Assembly: GCF_030389965.1 (NCBI RefSeq)
Contig: NZ_CP128400.1
Location: forward strand, 62,001 to 126,000
DNA: 64,000 nt
Direction: 5' to 3'
Source: Candidatus Chlorohelix allophototropha
GTDB taxonomy: Bacteria; Chloroflexota; Chloroflexia; Chloroheliales; Chloroheliaceae
A program made the translations under genes and the position numbers. Each line of letters starts with the position of its first letter. The stretch's first letter is position 1. The notes under the pieces are model-generated. The model searched no databases, was not told the DNA's origin, and saw only the letters and a list, made by a program, of their open reading frames with translations. This document shows positions 9,187-18,210 of this stretch, piece after piece.

Positions 9187-9354
9187 TTATAATTTTTCAA
9201 AATCCAAGCCTCTGACCCCTTGACAATTTAACTCATCGGTACACGTATCCTGTTCCTGGGTGAGCAGCAGCAAAAGCCCCAGTAACATAAAGGTTGTGGT
9301 AAAAAAAGCAACTCTGGAAAATTTGCGTGGTAGTGCAGATAGTTCAGGAATCAT
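9187..9354 (-). CDS. Small single-pass membrane peptide, function unknown
   Basis: A 55-residue product starting at ATG 9354, with GCGAAAGG as ribosome site about 8 nt upstream on the minus strand. After a short basic segment there is one hydrophobic helix (FMLLGLLLLL) and a polar Cys-containing tail (DTCTDELNC). A strong terminator lies downstream in the same direction. No homologue is recognised. A longer reading from 9411 is possible but has no good ribosome site. Confidence 0.45.
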   Translation of the reverse strand: MIPELSALPRKFSRVAFFTTTFMLLGLLLLLTQEQDTCTDELNCQGVRGLDFEKL

Positions 9355-9429
9355 TTTTTTTCCTTTCGCTAAGCCTAGAATTACCCGGTTTTGGCAAATA
9401 ACCATAAGCATTTTTCGTAAATTTCAGGA

Positions 9430-9962
9430 AGGAAATTAAATATTATGACCTCTCGTCGGTACTTATAGGTTTATGGTAGAAATCCCCGGCAATCATTTCC
9501 TGGATAACCTCAGGCAGGGTTTTCCAGTCTGGTTATGTAGGTTAGTATGAATATGTGCAAGGATTATAGCCAATCCCATATTTTGTTACAATTTTCACAC
9601 TGTCCCGTTGGTTCCTGTTCCGTTCATCTTAATACCCCAAGGTCGGGATTTTTAGGTTAAGGTAGACTGGAAGATAAGTGACCACCCTGTGGGCGGTCAC
9701 CCGCCTCATCCGACCAACCACTACAGAGTACTAGGCGGCAGGTTTGGGGCTTGTAGGGTGGTTGGTCTACTTCGGCGTTATAAATTTAATTCCTCTTAAA
9801 TTGGGGCTTTACTTTTCTCCTTATCGGTATAACTACCCCTAAATCTCCATACAGCAATCTTTTGGGGCAGCCTTTCACAACAAACTAATTGCAAGTGTCA
9901 AAACTTAACTTTCTCAGTAATCCTCCTTTGCATTGGCTTCTTGCACCTTATCCGAGCTGGTT
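9430..9962. other. Non-coding spacer with folded segment
   Basis: No gene is seen. Within it, 9662-9770 is dense in complementary arms: a 10-bp hairpin (9678-9687 with 9691-9700, one G-U pair), a 10-bp long-range pair (9712-9721 with 9758-9767) and an outer GTAGAC/GTCTAC pair. It may be a structured RNA or an IS end. Confidence 0.45.
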
Positions 9963-11432
9963 TTAGTTCTTAGACCAATTGAGTATAGCTGAAGCTTCCC
10001 CGAAATGGTCATAATACTCAGCTTTCACTTCGTGCAAGCCTCCTGACAGGTTGATTTGAGCAGTGTATTCAGTGGCAAGTTGATCTTTCCACTGGCTTAT
10101 CAGTAGCTTTCCATCCACATACACCCGGATACCATCATCTGCGTTAACTTGGAAAGTATATAACCCACTGTTGAACTGAAATTGTCCGACCCACCGCGCC
10201 GAGAAGTTATCATTGCGGATTACACCCGCTTTCGGGCTACCCCAATCCCAATCAAAATCTATATTACTTTCCGCTCGAACAAGAGCCGCAACCCCGCTCA
10301 AATCCCGACTATTATAATAGGAAGCGCAAAACTGACCCACGCTTACCTGGCTACATGAGGCGATGTTGAGGAACCAATTAACTTTAGCTACTGCCTTACC
10401 TAGATGCTCATAATATTCAACCTTGATTTCGTGCACTCCGGCAGTCTTGAATTGGAGGTCGGTTTGATACGAGTCTTTTGACTGATCCCACCACACGTTG
10501 ATGAGTGGTTTTCCATCCACATATAAGCGCATACCATCGTCGGTTACTATCCGAAAAGTGTATGTTCCGGCTTCAAAGTTGAATTTACCTTGCCAGCGGG
10601 CAGAAAAATTATCTTTATTAACCTTCGGGTCAGGGCTACCATTGCCCCAGTCGTAGTTAATTCTATCTTCAAATCTTGATAAAACCGGGCTGCCTTGCAA
10701 GGTTCTGTTATTGAAATACTGCGCACATAAACGCCCAAGTGGTACACCGGGACAGGTATCGGTAGAAACCACTGCGAACGGCTGACTTTCCACAGTGGTC
10801 AGGTTTGGAGATGTAGCAACCAATACATAACCCGTACCTGCTAGATCAATCGAGAGGTTTGTAAAAGTGGCAATACCGTTGCTAATATTGACTGTAGTTA
10901 TACCGCTCAACTTCGCTTGGGAACTATTGGTAGTGGGTTTGAGAGCAATAGTAACTTGACCGCTTAAGTTGAGCAGATTACCAGCAGAATCCACTACTTT
11001 AATCACCGGTTGCGTGGTAAAAGATTTCCCGGCAACTGCCCCACCCGGTTGGGTGGAAAAGACCAAAGCGTTGGGAACAAGCGGATTCACCTTCTGCGTA
11101 ACCGTATTTGAGTCATTCGCGCTAAAGTTGGTATCCCCGCTGTAGTCCGCGGTGAGCACGTGGTCGCCAGCAGTCATGGTAGTGAGCTTGAGAGTGGTAG
11201 TACCCGCATTTAGGTTAACAGTTCCCAGCAAAGTTGCGCCATCCCTAAACTCAACTGAGCCGGTAGGCATACCTCCGCTAGATGCGACAATAGCAGTCAG
11301 TTGCACCTCCTGACCTACGTTAGAAGGGTTGGGTGTAGCAGTTAAAGTGGTGGTAGTTGCCAATAAAGCGCTGCCCAGCCTAATATCAGTCTGGCTGGCA
11401 GGTGTGGCATAATAGCCATCGGTGAGGGTCAA
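9963..11432 (-). CDS. PA14-domain surface protein, N-terminus removed by IS3
   Basis: The frame runs from inside the IS3 edge to a stop at 9963, giving at least 489 residues and no signal peptide. From the N-side there is a Big_3_5-type Ig-like domain (residues about 30-110), one copy of the adhesin repeat also found at 632-1880 (GAVAGKSFTTQPV ... GTGYVLVAT, about 122-225), and two PA14 carbohydrate-binding-type domains (about 228-355 and 358-489; NFSARW..F.F..G.YTF....DDG.R.YVDG). The first residues (LKLTLTDGYYA) read as the middle of a protein, so the visible start codon is almost certainly not native. It is inferred to be a non-expressed remnant of a secreted carbohydrate-binding or adhesive protein. 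Confidence 0.8.
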   Translation of the reverse strand: MTLTDGYYATPASQTDIRLGSALLATTTTLTATPNPSNVGQEVQLTAIVASSGGMPTGSVEFRDGATLLGTVNLNAGTTTLKLTTMTAGDHVLTADYSGDTNFSANDSNTVTQKVNPLVPNALVFSTQPGGAVAGKSFTTQPVIKVVDSAGNLLNLSGQVTIALKPTTNSSQAKLSGITTVNISNGIATFTNLSIDLAGTGYVLVATSPNLTTVESQPFAVVSTDTCPGVPLGRLCAQYFNNRTLQGSPVLSRFEDRINYDWGNGSPDPKVNKDNFSARWQGKFNFEAGTYTFRIVTDDGMRLYVDGKPLINVWWDQSKDSYQTDLQFKTAGVHEIKVEYYEHLGKAVAKVNWFLNIASCSQVSVGQFCASYYNSRDLSGVAALVRAESNIDFDWDWGSPKAGVIRNDNFSARWVGQFQFNSGLYTFQVNADDGIRVYVDGKLLISQWKDQLATEYTAQINLSGGLHEVKAEYYDHFGEASAILNWSKN

Positions 11433-11501
11433 TTTGAGGGTATAATGAACCAGAAGAACTGAACAACTAAAAAGGGTTTGGTAAGGTGTATACTTAAAAA
11501 C

Positions 11502-11846
11502 ATGACAACACCTAGAAAAAAGTATTCACCCACATTTAAGTCTCAAAGAGTGCAAGAAGTGCTGGAAGGTAATAAAACCCTTACCCAGATAGCTTCTGAA
11601 TATGGTATTCATCCGAATATGCTCACTAAATGGAAACAACTGGCTCTAAAAGGTCTGCCACAATCCTTTGATGAGCGTACTCAGAAGCAAATCGCGCTGC
11701 TGACCGCACAGTACGAACAAGAAAAAGAACAACTTTACGCCGAAATAGGTCGCCTGACTACACCGCTCAGGTGGTTAGGAAAAAAAAGTGAAGCAGGCTT
11801 TGCCCAGGTCGGTCAGATTAAGCCTAATCGAAACCCAAAAAGCTGA
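11502..11846 (+). CDS. IS3 transposase OrfA (copy 1)
   Basis: A 114-residue HTH protein starting at ATG 11502 (MTTPRKKYSPTFK). Helix-turn-helix (LTQIASEYGIHPNMLTKWK), then a leucine-zipper-like segment (YEQEKEQLYAEIGRL). It overlaps orfB. It ends with a variant tail after the A-rich slip region near 11779-11786 instead of the usual LKKK end. Confidence 0.88.
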   Translation: MTTPRKKYSPTFKSQRVQEVLEGNKTLTQIASEYGIHPNMLTKWKQLALKGLPQSFDERTQKQIALLTAQYEQEKEQLYAEIGRLTTPLRWLGKKSEAGFAQVGQIKPNRNPKS

Positions 11847-12657
11847 ACTCTCACTCTCAAAACAAAGTGAGTTGCTAGGAATTAGCCGTTCCAGTTTGTA
11901 CTACCGCTCAGTAGCACCAACCGAACGAGAAATTGAGCTCAAACACCGAATTGATGAGATTTACACCGTTTACCCTTTTTATGGATATCGGCGAATTCAT
12001 CAACAATTACTGCGGGAAGGCAAGCACCTCAACCGCAAAACGGTGCAAAACTATATGCGGGAGATGGGGCTAGAAGCAATCTATCCTGGTCCTAATCTTT
12101 CGAAACGAGATCAAAAGCAGCGGGTATATCCCTATCTCTTAAGGAACCTGGCTATAACCAGACCCGCTCAGGTATTCGGTACCGACATCACATATATCAA
12201 GCTCAAACACGGTTGGCTTTATCTGGTGGCTGTCATCGACTGGTACAGCAGATATGTGGTAAGTTGGGAATTATCTGATACTTTGGAAATCGATTTTGTG
12301 CTTAGAACTACCGAGCGAGCGTTGGCGAAGATAAAACCGGAGATCTTTAACAGTGACCAAGGTAGTCATTTTACCAGTCCTAAATACACTGCTTTGATAT
12401 TGGGCGCAGGTGTAAAGTTAAGTATGGATGGACGTGGGCGAGCACTAGATAATGTTTTCACCGAAAGGCTCTGGCGTTCCTTAAAATATGAGTGTGTTTA
12501 TTTAGCACAATTTGAGAACCCCAAAGAAGCAAAGCTAGGGATTGGTGAGTATTTCGATTTCTACAATAATACTCGACCTCATCAGGCTTTGAAATATCAG
12601 ACACCGGCTCAGGTTTATTTCAATACCGTGACACCAGTAATTATGTTAAAGAGCTAA
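11788..12657 (+). CDS. IS3 transposase OrfB (copy 1)
   Basis: A 289-residue DDE integrase-type catalytic subunit. It has an HTH_21-like segment (PFYGYRRIHQQL) and an rve core with Asp in FGTDITYIK, Asp in NSDQGSHF and Glu in NVFTERLWRSLK, then YNNTRPHQALKYQTP. It starts at GTG 11788, with AGGA 7 nt upstream. It lies in the +1 (equivalently -2) frame relative to orfA, overlapping it by 59 bp at an A8 run, so a fusion would need slippage that loses one A. Independent or coupled initiation at GTG is the alternative. Confidence 0.9.
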   Translation: MKQALPRSVRLSLIETQKAELSLSKQSELLGISRSSLYYRSVAPTEREIELKHRIDEIYTVYPFYGYRRIHQQLLREGKHLNRKTVQNYMREMGLEAIYPGPNLSKRDQKQRVYPYLLRNLAITRPAQVFGTDITYIKLKHGWLYLVAVIDWYSRYVVSWELSDTLEIDFVLRTTERALAKIKPEIFNSDQGSHFTSPKYTALILGAGVKLSMDGRGRALDNVFTERLWRSLKYECVYLAQFENPKEAKLGIGEYFDFYNNTRPHQALKYQTPAQVYFNTVTPVIMLKS

Positions 12658-12757
12658 AAAGAGTTACTAGCTATTTAACATTATTAGTTCTATAGAAAGG
12701 ACTGTATCACTCCTTAACCAAGCTTTTATTTTTGTCTTGACAAACTGGGTCATTTCA

Positions 12758-12934
12758 AGGATTCGTTCTTGATAATCTAGAGGCAGTTTAATTAGGGATA
12801 AATACCGTTCTATTTGCTCCTCATATACACTGAGTTTAGTTGTTCGTTGCTGACAATCTTTTGCGATACGCTGAGATCTGCTATGAAAATCCGGTTTCCC
12901 CCTAACCAAATAGAGAAAGCGGTCAGAAAAATGA
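12758..12934 (-). pseudogene. Fragment of a serine recombinase C-terminal region
   Basis: The minus frame reads KDCQQRTTKL, YEEQIERYLS and LPLDYQERIL in order. This resembles the zinc-ribbon/coiled-coil part of large serine recombinases. It is cut by the IS3 copy at 12757 and lies against the IS110 at 12935, so both ends are missing. The family call is by resemblance only. Confidence 0.45.
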
Positions 12935-14299
12935 TCAAGCTAATTTGGGTTCAGGGTTTTTAAGATTAACCTGATAACCCAACCGCTCTAACCGCCGAAT
13001 TAACCGATTAGTAATAGTGCCACGTTTGCGTTCGTCCAAGTAATCATAGCCAAGCTCTTTGTACTCTTCTTTTCGAATAAACATATAATACACACTTACC
13101 AGAATGGAATGCGCTACTGCAATAATTGCTCGGCGTTTACCCCGTCTGCCCGCTAGCTTGGTGTAGAGTGCTCCCAGATAACTTTTCTTACTTTTTGCAG
13201 CAGCGTGAGAAGCTTGAATTAAACCCTTTCGTACTGGTCGATCTCCAGAAGATATACGTCCCGGCAATTGTTTTCCGGCACTCCGATTATTGCCCGGTGC
13301 CACTCCAGCCCAACTAGCCAGATGTGCGGCTGAGGGAAAACGGCTCATATCAATACCTATTTCAGCGATAAGCAGTTGGGCTACTTTACGGTCAATTCCA
13401 GGAATAGTATCTAATAAAGCCACTGCTTCTTCCCAATTCAACGTAGCTACAGCGGTAGCTGGGGTGCTGGGGTCTGGAGTGAAATTATTCTGACTACTTT
13501 CAAGAGCTTGACCTATTTTAGTAGCAGGGTCAGGACTGACCAAATTAACCGACGGACCCTCTTTCAATTGTCGTTCAATCTCAGAACTGAAAATCTCAAC
13601 TTGCTCATCCAGGAAATCAAGATGGGCTAAATGCTGGGTGAGTAGGAAACAGTGTTGATCTCGAACCTGGCCTTTCAGAGCTTTAGCTAATTCAGCTCGT
13701 TTGGCACGCATTCTACCACGTGCCAGTTCCGCCAGTTTTTGTGGGTCGGTTTCACCAGCGATGATAGCTTCTAGCATTTGCCTGGCGGATACTCCCCTAA
13801 TATCTGAAACTACACTAGCCAGTTTTAGGTTGGCCGCTTCCAGAACCTTTTGTAGACGATTGATCACACTGGCACGTTCCCTGACCAGATTGCTGCGCTG
13901 CCGGGTCAAATCCCTCAGATCACGTTGAGCACGTGGTGGAATAAAACTAGCTCGTAAGAGACCGTGCTGAAGTAATTCTGCCAACCATTGCGCGTCTAGA
14001 ACGTCGGTTTTGCGACCAGGGACGTGTTTAACGTGCTGAGCATTAACCAGTAATATCTCAAGTTGACCCTCCAAAATATTATGCACTGGTTTCCAATATT
14101 CTCCGGTACTTTCCATCGCTACAATCGTAACTTCCTCTTGTGAGAACCAATCCAACAGTTCCAGAAGCTCAATCGTAGTAGTGCCGAAGGTTCGAGTTTT
14201 TTGAAGCTGGGTACCATCTGCTTCCAGCTTAAGGCAACAGGCTACTACGCTCTTTTTATGAACATCCAGACCAGCACAAGAGGGATGAAGCACCAGCAT
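12935..14299 (-). CDS. IS110-family DEDD transposase (copy B)
   Basis: A 454-residue recombinase. The N-terminal RuvC-like fold contains Asp12 (GLDVHKKS), Glu in VAMESTGEYW, and the Asp pair in KTDVLDAQW. A central coiled-coil insertion follows, then the Tnp_20 domain (TIPGIDRKVAQLLIAEIG, GNNRSAGKQLPGRISSGDRPVRKGL) that carries the second active-site half. It starts at ATG 14299 after a GTGAGGT ribosome site. It is longer than copy A because of the expanded middle and a C-terminal extension (ERKRGTITNRLIRRLERLGY). It appears intact. Confidence 0.92.
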   Translation of the reverse strand: MLVLHPSCAGLDVHKKSVVACCLKLEADGTQLQKTRTFGTTTIELLELLDWFSQEEVTIVAMESTGEYWKPVHNILEGQLEILLVNAQHVKHVPGRKTDVLDAQWLAELLQHGLLRASFIPPRAQRDLRDLTRQRSNLVRERASVINRLQKVLEAANLKLASVVSDIRGVSARQMLEAIIAGETDPQKLAELARGRMRAKRAELAKALKGQVRDQHCFLLTQHLAHLDFLDEQVEIFSSEIERQLKEGPSVNLVSPDPATKIGQALESSQNNFTPDPSTPATAVATLNWEEAVALLDTIPGIDRKVAQLLIAEIGIDMSRFPSAAHLASWAGVAPGNNRSAGKQLPGRISSGDRPVRKGLIQASHAAAKSKKSYLGALYTKLAGRRGKRRAIIAVAHSILVSVYYMFIRKEEYKELGYDYLDERKRGTITNRLIRRLERLGYQVNLKNPEPKLA

Positions 14300-14530
14300 A
14301 TTTACCTCACTTACTAAGTTAGATATAGTTACTCGTTAAGTAGGGTTGGTTGAATGCCCAGTAAAAAGAACTCTGCTATGCGTGCTCAACTGCTTCTGTT
14401 TAACCAAAGCATTGGCAACAATTAAAGGTGCTCAAAGGCATTCCGGTCCGACTGTTGTCCAGGCTAGCAGCACCATTATCCATTAACGACCTCTCGCCCA
14501 ACTCTACCTTTTTAGAATAACATAGAGCCG
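14300..14530 (-). ncRNA. Candidate bridge RNA region of IS110 copy B
   Basis: The minus-strand leader of about 230 nt before the transposase has no ORF and is bounded by the start codon. By analogy with characterised IS110 elements it is the expected place for the bridge RNA. Stems were not resolved with certainty by eye; the repeated GAGCAC segments are the only pattern noted. Confidence 0.35.
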
Positions 14531-14786
14531 CTACACTATCTATTAATTAGAACCCCTAAAATCCATTTTCATGCTTAAAGGTGTCACATGAAAAGTTACA
14601 TAGTGACTGTTGTAGCAATACAAATGCACGAGCACACCACAGGTGTAGAATACGGGAAGGAAAGGAAAAGGATTCCGGGATAAAAATGCCGTTTTGGGTT
14701 TCTCTTAGAAGACCAATTTTGTAGAATAGTTGTTCTAGCAACACTATTGGCAAGAAGGGTGAGAAGAGAGGAGCTACGAGAAGGAG

Positions 14787-16310
14787 ATGTTAGAAGTTAT
14801 GGCCAGAAGCGCAATAAAGTACCACCGGAAACGAGGGGACAACTACAACGTAATTGCGGGCAAAGTGCAACATGATGCCCGTACCGTAAAAAGAGTGCTA
14901 AATGAACCTAGCGACAAGGTACAAACCCGCCCCAATCGTGAAAGTAGTGTGGCAGTCTTCAAAGAACAGATTGAAGGCTGGCTAGAACAAAAACTACAAG
15001 TGAAAAGAATGCTGGAACTAGCGTGGGAAGATCCCAAACAGCCCTACTGTGGCAGACCCACCGCCTTCTATGACTATGTGCGCAAGCTCAAAAAAGCCAG
15101 AGAGAACCAGGCTCATCAGGTACAGATACGTTTTGAGGGCTTACCTGGAGAGTTTTTGCAAATAGACTGGGGTGAAATTCGGGGAGTGCTGTTCAGTAAA
15201 CAAGATAGTGTACCCCAAACCTTCTACTTTTTCTGTGCCCGGCTGAAATACTCGCGTTTTATGTATGTGAGCTTTCAGAAAGATATGGCCGAAGAAACGC
15301 TGGTGCGCTGCCTGGTGGAAGCCCTCAACCGGATGGGGGGAGTACCGTGGGTAATTACCACGGATAATATGAAGACGGTGGTACTGAGGCGAGATGAAAA
15401 GAACCAACCAGTGTGGCATCCGGTGTGGCAGAAACTGGCACTAGAATTCGAGTTTCACCCGGAAGCCTGTGCCCCGGCCAGCGGAAACCAGAAAGGTGCC
15501 GTAGAAAATTTGGTAAAGTATACCAAAAACAATTTTCTAGCTGGTCGTACATTCTACGATGCGGCGGATCTGGTAAGGCAGTTGGAAGAATGGTTAGGGG
15601 TAGTGAATTACGAGCGTACATGCGCAGCGACCGGGGAAATTCCGGGTAGCTTACTGGAAATAGAGCGTAAACACTTCAGCCCATTGCCTGCTAGTGCCCG
15701 GGATTACGGTTTATTTACCAGCCTGGTGGTAAACCGGGAAGGGGTAGTCATTTTTGAGACCAACAAATATAGCGTACCGGCGGAACTAATGGGACAAACC
15801 CTGACAGCCCGGATACATCGGGAATGGCTGAAGTTATGGCGGGGTACGGAACTGGTGGCACAGCACCCCCGTTGTTATTCCCGAAACCGCCGCTTAGTAA
15901 TACCGGAACATTACACCCAAGCTTTTGAGATCAAACCCAGAGCCAGAACCATGGTGTGGCGGGATTGGTTGTTAAATTTAGGACCGCAAGTGTACCAGTA
16001 TGTGGCGGTAATCTGTCGACGGCAAAGAGCCACCATGAGTGAACAAATCCACCAACTATACGCGCTGGCCCAGCAGGTAGGGCTGGAAGAATTCCAGGCG
16101 GCGGTGGAATTGGCAACGGAACAACAGCTTTACGGGGCGGAATATCTCAAGGGTTTATTACTCAAGCCAGCGGGTTCAGGCAGTAATGCCGCTACCCTCA
16201 AGCCCACTCAACCAGCGGTGGAACGGCTACTCAGTGAATACGAACCACTGGTGGCCAACCGTTTTTCGGCCATACCTGAGGAAAATGAAATAGAAAGGGC
16301 GGTGGGATGA
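14787..16310 (+). CDS. istA: IS21-family transposase IstA
   Basis: A 507-residue DDE transposase. N-terminal helix-turn-helix region (YNVIAGKVQHDARTVKRVL), then the integrase core with Asp in LQIDWGE, Asp in VITTDNMK and Glu in QKGAVENLVKY, and a beta-barrel C-terminal domain. ATG 14787 and ATG 14799 are both in frame; GAAGGAG lies directly before the first and 12 nt before the second, so the exact start is uncertain. The stop overlaps the istB start by 4 nt (ATGA), showing translational coupling. Confidence 0.93.
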   Translation: MLEVMARSAIKYHRKRGDNYNVIAGKVQHDARTVKRVLNEPSDKVQTRPNRESSVAVFKEQIEGWLEQKLQVKRMLELAWEDPKQPYCGRPTAFYDYVRKLKKARENQAHQVQIRFEGLPGEFLQIDWGEIRGVLFSKQDSVPQTFYFFCARLKYSRFMYVSFQKDMAEETLVRCLVEALNRMGGVPWVITTDNMKTVVLRRDEKNQPVWHPVWQKLALEFEFHPEACAPASGNQKGAVENLVKYTKNNFLAGRTFYDAADLVRQLEEWLGVVNYERTCAATGEIPGSLLEIERKHFSPLPASARDYGLFTSLVVNREGVVIFETNKYSVPAELMGQTLTARIHREWLKLWRGTELVAQHPRCYSRNRRLVIPEHYTQAFEIKPRARTMVWRDWLLNLGPQVYQYVAVICRRQRATMSEQIHQLYALAQQVGLEEFQAAVELATEQQLYGAEYLKGLLLKPAGSGSNAATLKPTQPAVERLLSEYEPLVANRFSAIPEENEIERAVG

Positions 16311-17104
16311 ATAGTCTGGAACATAAACTCACCAGCCTAAAACTGGGCAGGGTAAAACAGGTATACAGCGATTGGATTGAACGGGCACGCGAAACCGGAA
16401 TGGATTACGGGGAGTTTTTAGAAGAATTGTTAAGCGAAGAGTTGCTATCTCGTCAGGAGAACCAACTCAAAAAGCGTTTGCACTCAGCCAGTTTCCCTTT
16501 TGAAGCCAGCCTGGAACAATTCGATTTCAGTCGCCACCCGGAACTGAAGCGCAGCGTGATTTTACGCTATTTCGACAGCAGTTTTGTAGAAAAAGCTGGG
16601 AATTTACTCCTAATCGGGGCAAGTGGGCTTGGGAAAACCCATCTTTCGATTGCAGCCGGAATTAAGATGGTGCAGTTGGGTTACACCGTAAAGTTCATTA
16701 CGGCTCAACAACTGGCGAACCAAGTGATTGCGGCTAGCACTCGCCAGGAAATAGCCAGGATTTTAGAGCCGCTTTTGAAATGTCAGGTGTTGGTATTAGA
16801 CGAACTGGGCTATTTACCGATGGACGCACGTGTAGGTCCGGCCTTATATGAGCTGATCAGCGGACGTTACCTCAGAGGTGCTACGATCATTACCAGTAAC
16901 AAAAGCCTTTCTAACTGGGGCGAACTGATCGAGGGTGGTGATACTGCCTTGATGGTGGCGATTATTGACCGTTTATTGCATCACGGAGAAGTTTTTTATT
17001 TAAGAGGTAGCAGTTACCGCACTTTAGGAAAGGAGAGTTACGGCTTAGAGCGTCGGCAACTTCCACCAGAAGAAAAGAAACCGGAAGCGGGAACTGGTTC
17101 TTAA
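16307..17104 (+). CDS. istB: IS21-family AAA+ helper ATPase IstB
   Basis: A 265-residue DnaC-like ATPase that assists IstA in target capture and integration. The Walker A motif GASGLGKT and Walker B VLVLDELGY are clear, followed by the sensor region (TIITSNKSLSNWGEL) and arginine-finger area (AIIDRLLHHGE). It begins within the istA stop codon, so it is co-translated. Length is normal for the family. Confidence 0.93.
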   Translation: MNSLEHKLTSLKLGRVKQVYSDWIERARETGMDYGEFLEELLSEELLSRQENQLKKRLHSASFPFEASLEQFDFSRHPELKRSVILRYFDSSFVEKAGNLLLIGASGLGKTHLSIAAGIKMVQLGYTVKFITAQQLANQVIAASTRQEIARILEPLLKCQVLVLDELGYLPMDARVGPALYELISGRYLRGATIITSNKSLSNWGELIEGGDTALMVAIIDRLLHHGEVFYLRGSSYRTLGKESYGLERRQLPPEEKKPEAGTGS

Positions 17105-17436
17105 AGATTTCAAGAGGCTAAGATTATTTCAGCCTAATAAGAGCTGGTTGAGCGCAAAAGCTTGGCTTTTGTGCGAACGCCAGCGTGCGACAGGCCACTG
17201 CCTGGAGCTTTTTCTTAAAAAAGTGGGTTAAATTCAGATGCATTTTTAGCCCGGAATATTAGGTCTTGACAACCGCAATCTACAACAGTTGGGGCGAATG
17301 CCGCAATGAGCTCCAAAGTCAACATCGACGAAACCTGTTGCGTTAGTTAGAACAACAGTTTCGTCAGGGGGCTAATATCTGCTTTGTAGCCACCTATTTA
17401 CGCGTATGATTCTTTTTAAAGTGCAAAGGTAGTGAC
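17105..17436. other. Degenerate spacer between IS21 and hsdM remnant
   Basis: No intact gene. A hairpin of about 10 bp (GCGCAAAAGC near 17153, with one G-U pair) has no T-tract. A stretch from about 17290 to 17405 reads like broken coding sequence (FRQGANICFVATYLRV after an in-frame stop) but could not be identified. Confidence 0.4.
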
Positions 17437-17779
17437 ATGAAGAATGCCGAGTTCAAATTTAACAAAGTCAGCTTGCTTATAGAAGCCTGCCGCATGATCG
17501 ACCAGATGGATATTTCATCTCAAAATGAGGATGTACAGGGCGCCCTGTTCGAGTATTTGCTCAGCACGGTAGGACGTAACGGGCAGTTCCGCACCCCACA
17601 CCATATTATTCGCCTGATGGTGCAGATGATTGACCCTAAACCCAACGAGCGCATCGGCGATTTGGCGGCAGGCACACGCGGCTTTCTGGTCTAATACCTG
17701 CTGGAAAAGCACACTCCCTCTGATGTGTTGACCTATGATAGTGAAGGCTGGCCCCATTGCCCTAGACGCATGCTCTAAC
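17437..17779 (+). pseudogene. hsdM: Remnant of type I restriction-modification methylase subunit HsdM
   Basis: The first 85 codons match the start of the N6-adenine methylase domain of Hsd[26 protein letters not shown], then the SAM-binding region. The usual DPACGTGGFLV has become [11 protein letters not shown] and is followed directly by a TAA. Beyond the stop the frame still reads as HsdM (YLLEKHTPSDVLTYDSEGWPH) before it breaks up near 17770. The loss of conserved residues plus the nonsense codon mean it is inactive. No hsdS or hsdR partner is present. Confidence 0.75.
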
Positions 17780-17819
17780 TTATTGGTACCCTTGACCAAG
17801 AACTGAAGAAGGAACTGCA

Positions 17820-18210
17820 CTTATGCCCGGATCTGCGAACTACTTAATGAAATCTACAGCGAAAGTCTTTCACCTGGCAGCCTAGTCAATATGATCAGGG
17901 AATGCTACGAACAATTATCCGAGCTAGAAAAAGCGATTAAGGCAGTTCAAAGTGTTACATTGCGATTGAAACCGGGTTGTACTTAGAAGGCAGGCGCCAC
18001 TTGGCTGCACGTAGCCAGCACGCCACATTATGCTCATCATTTACGGCGAGGTAGTAAAAAAGCTACAGACGAGATCGGGATTTTACCGGCTTTTGATGGA
18101 ACTGCAATACACGATGGTTGGTATAGTTATATGCGCTATGCCTGTACCCCACGGTCTGTGCAATGCCCACTTGCTTCCTTTCGCTACTTTGGTTTATTTA
18201 GTCACTATCA
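17820..18210 (+). pseudogene. Remnant of IS66-family transposase
   Basis: Three frames together give IS66 TnpC sequence in the right order: YARICELLNEIY..SLSPGSLVN, then ETGLYLEGRRH, then WLHVAST and RRGSKKATDEIGILPAFDG, then HDGWYSYMRYA and CNAHLL. The frame changes around 17975, 18020 and 18150 show decayed sequence. The fragment lacks both ends of the gene. Confidence 0.7.

Larger units (their letters stand above)
11441..12757 (+). mobile_element. IS3-family insertion sequence, copy 1
   Basis: The 1317 bp 11441-12757 are nearly identical to 37409-38725; only three substitutions were noticed by eye. Both ends carry the short inverted motif TGA(A/C)CCAG (11446 onward, and the complement ending at 12752), fitting TG...CA ends. 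Five further bases outside each tip are also shared by both copies. It carries orfA and orfB. Its left flank is the PA14 gene and its right flank a recombinase fragment, so the flanks do not rejoin into one gene. Confidence 0.9.
12935..14530 (-). mobile_element. IS110-family insertion sequence (copy B)
   Basis: A second, divergent IS110: transposase at 12935-14299 with a roughly 230-nt ORF-less leader on its 5' side. Exact ends cannot be set without inverted repeats or a second copy. Confidence 0.6.
14787..17104 (+). mobile_element. IS21-family element (istA-istB)
   Basis: The intact istA and istB pair is diagnostic of IS21. The terminal repeats were not identified on either side, so only the coding part is delimited. 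Confidence 0.8.

Noticed and set aside
11440-12761. 3-4 bp target duplication for IS3 copy 1
   Set aside because: The bases next to the shared 1317-bp unit do not match between the two sides in either copy.
14556-14753. 65-codon minus-strand frame between IS110 copy B and istA
   Set aside because: Low-quality composition, no ribosome site; more likely IS21 end or leader sequence.
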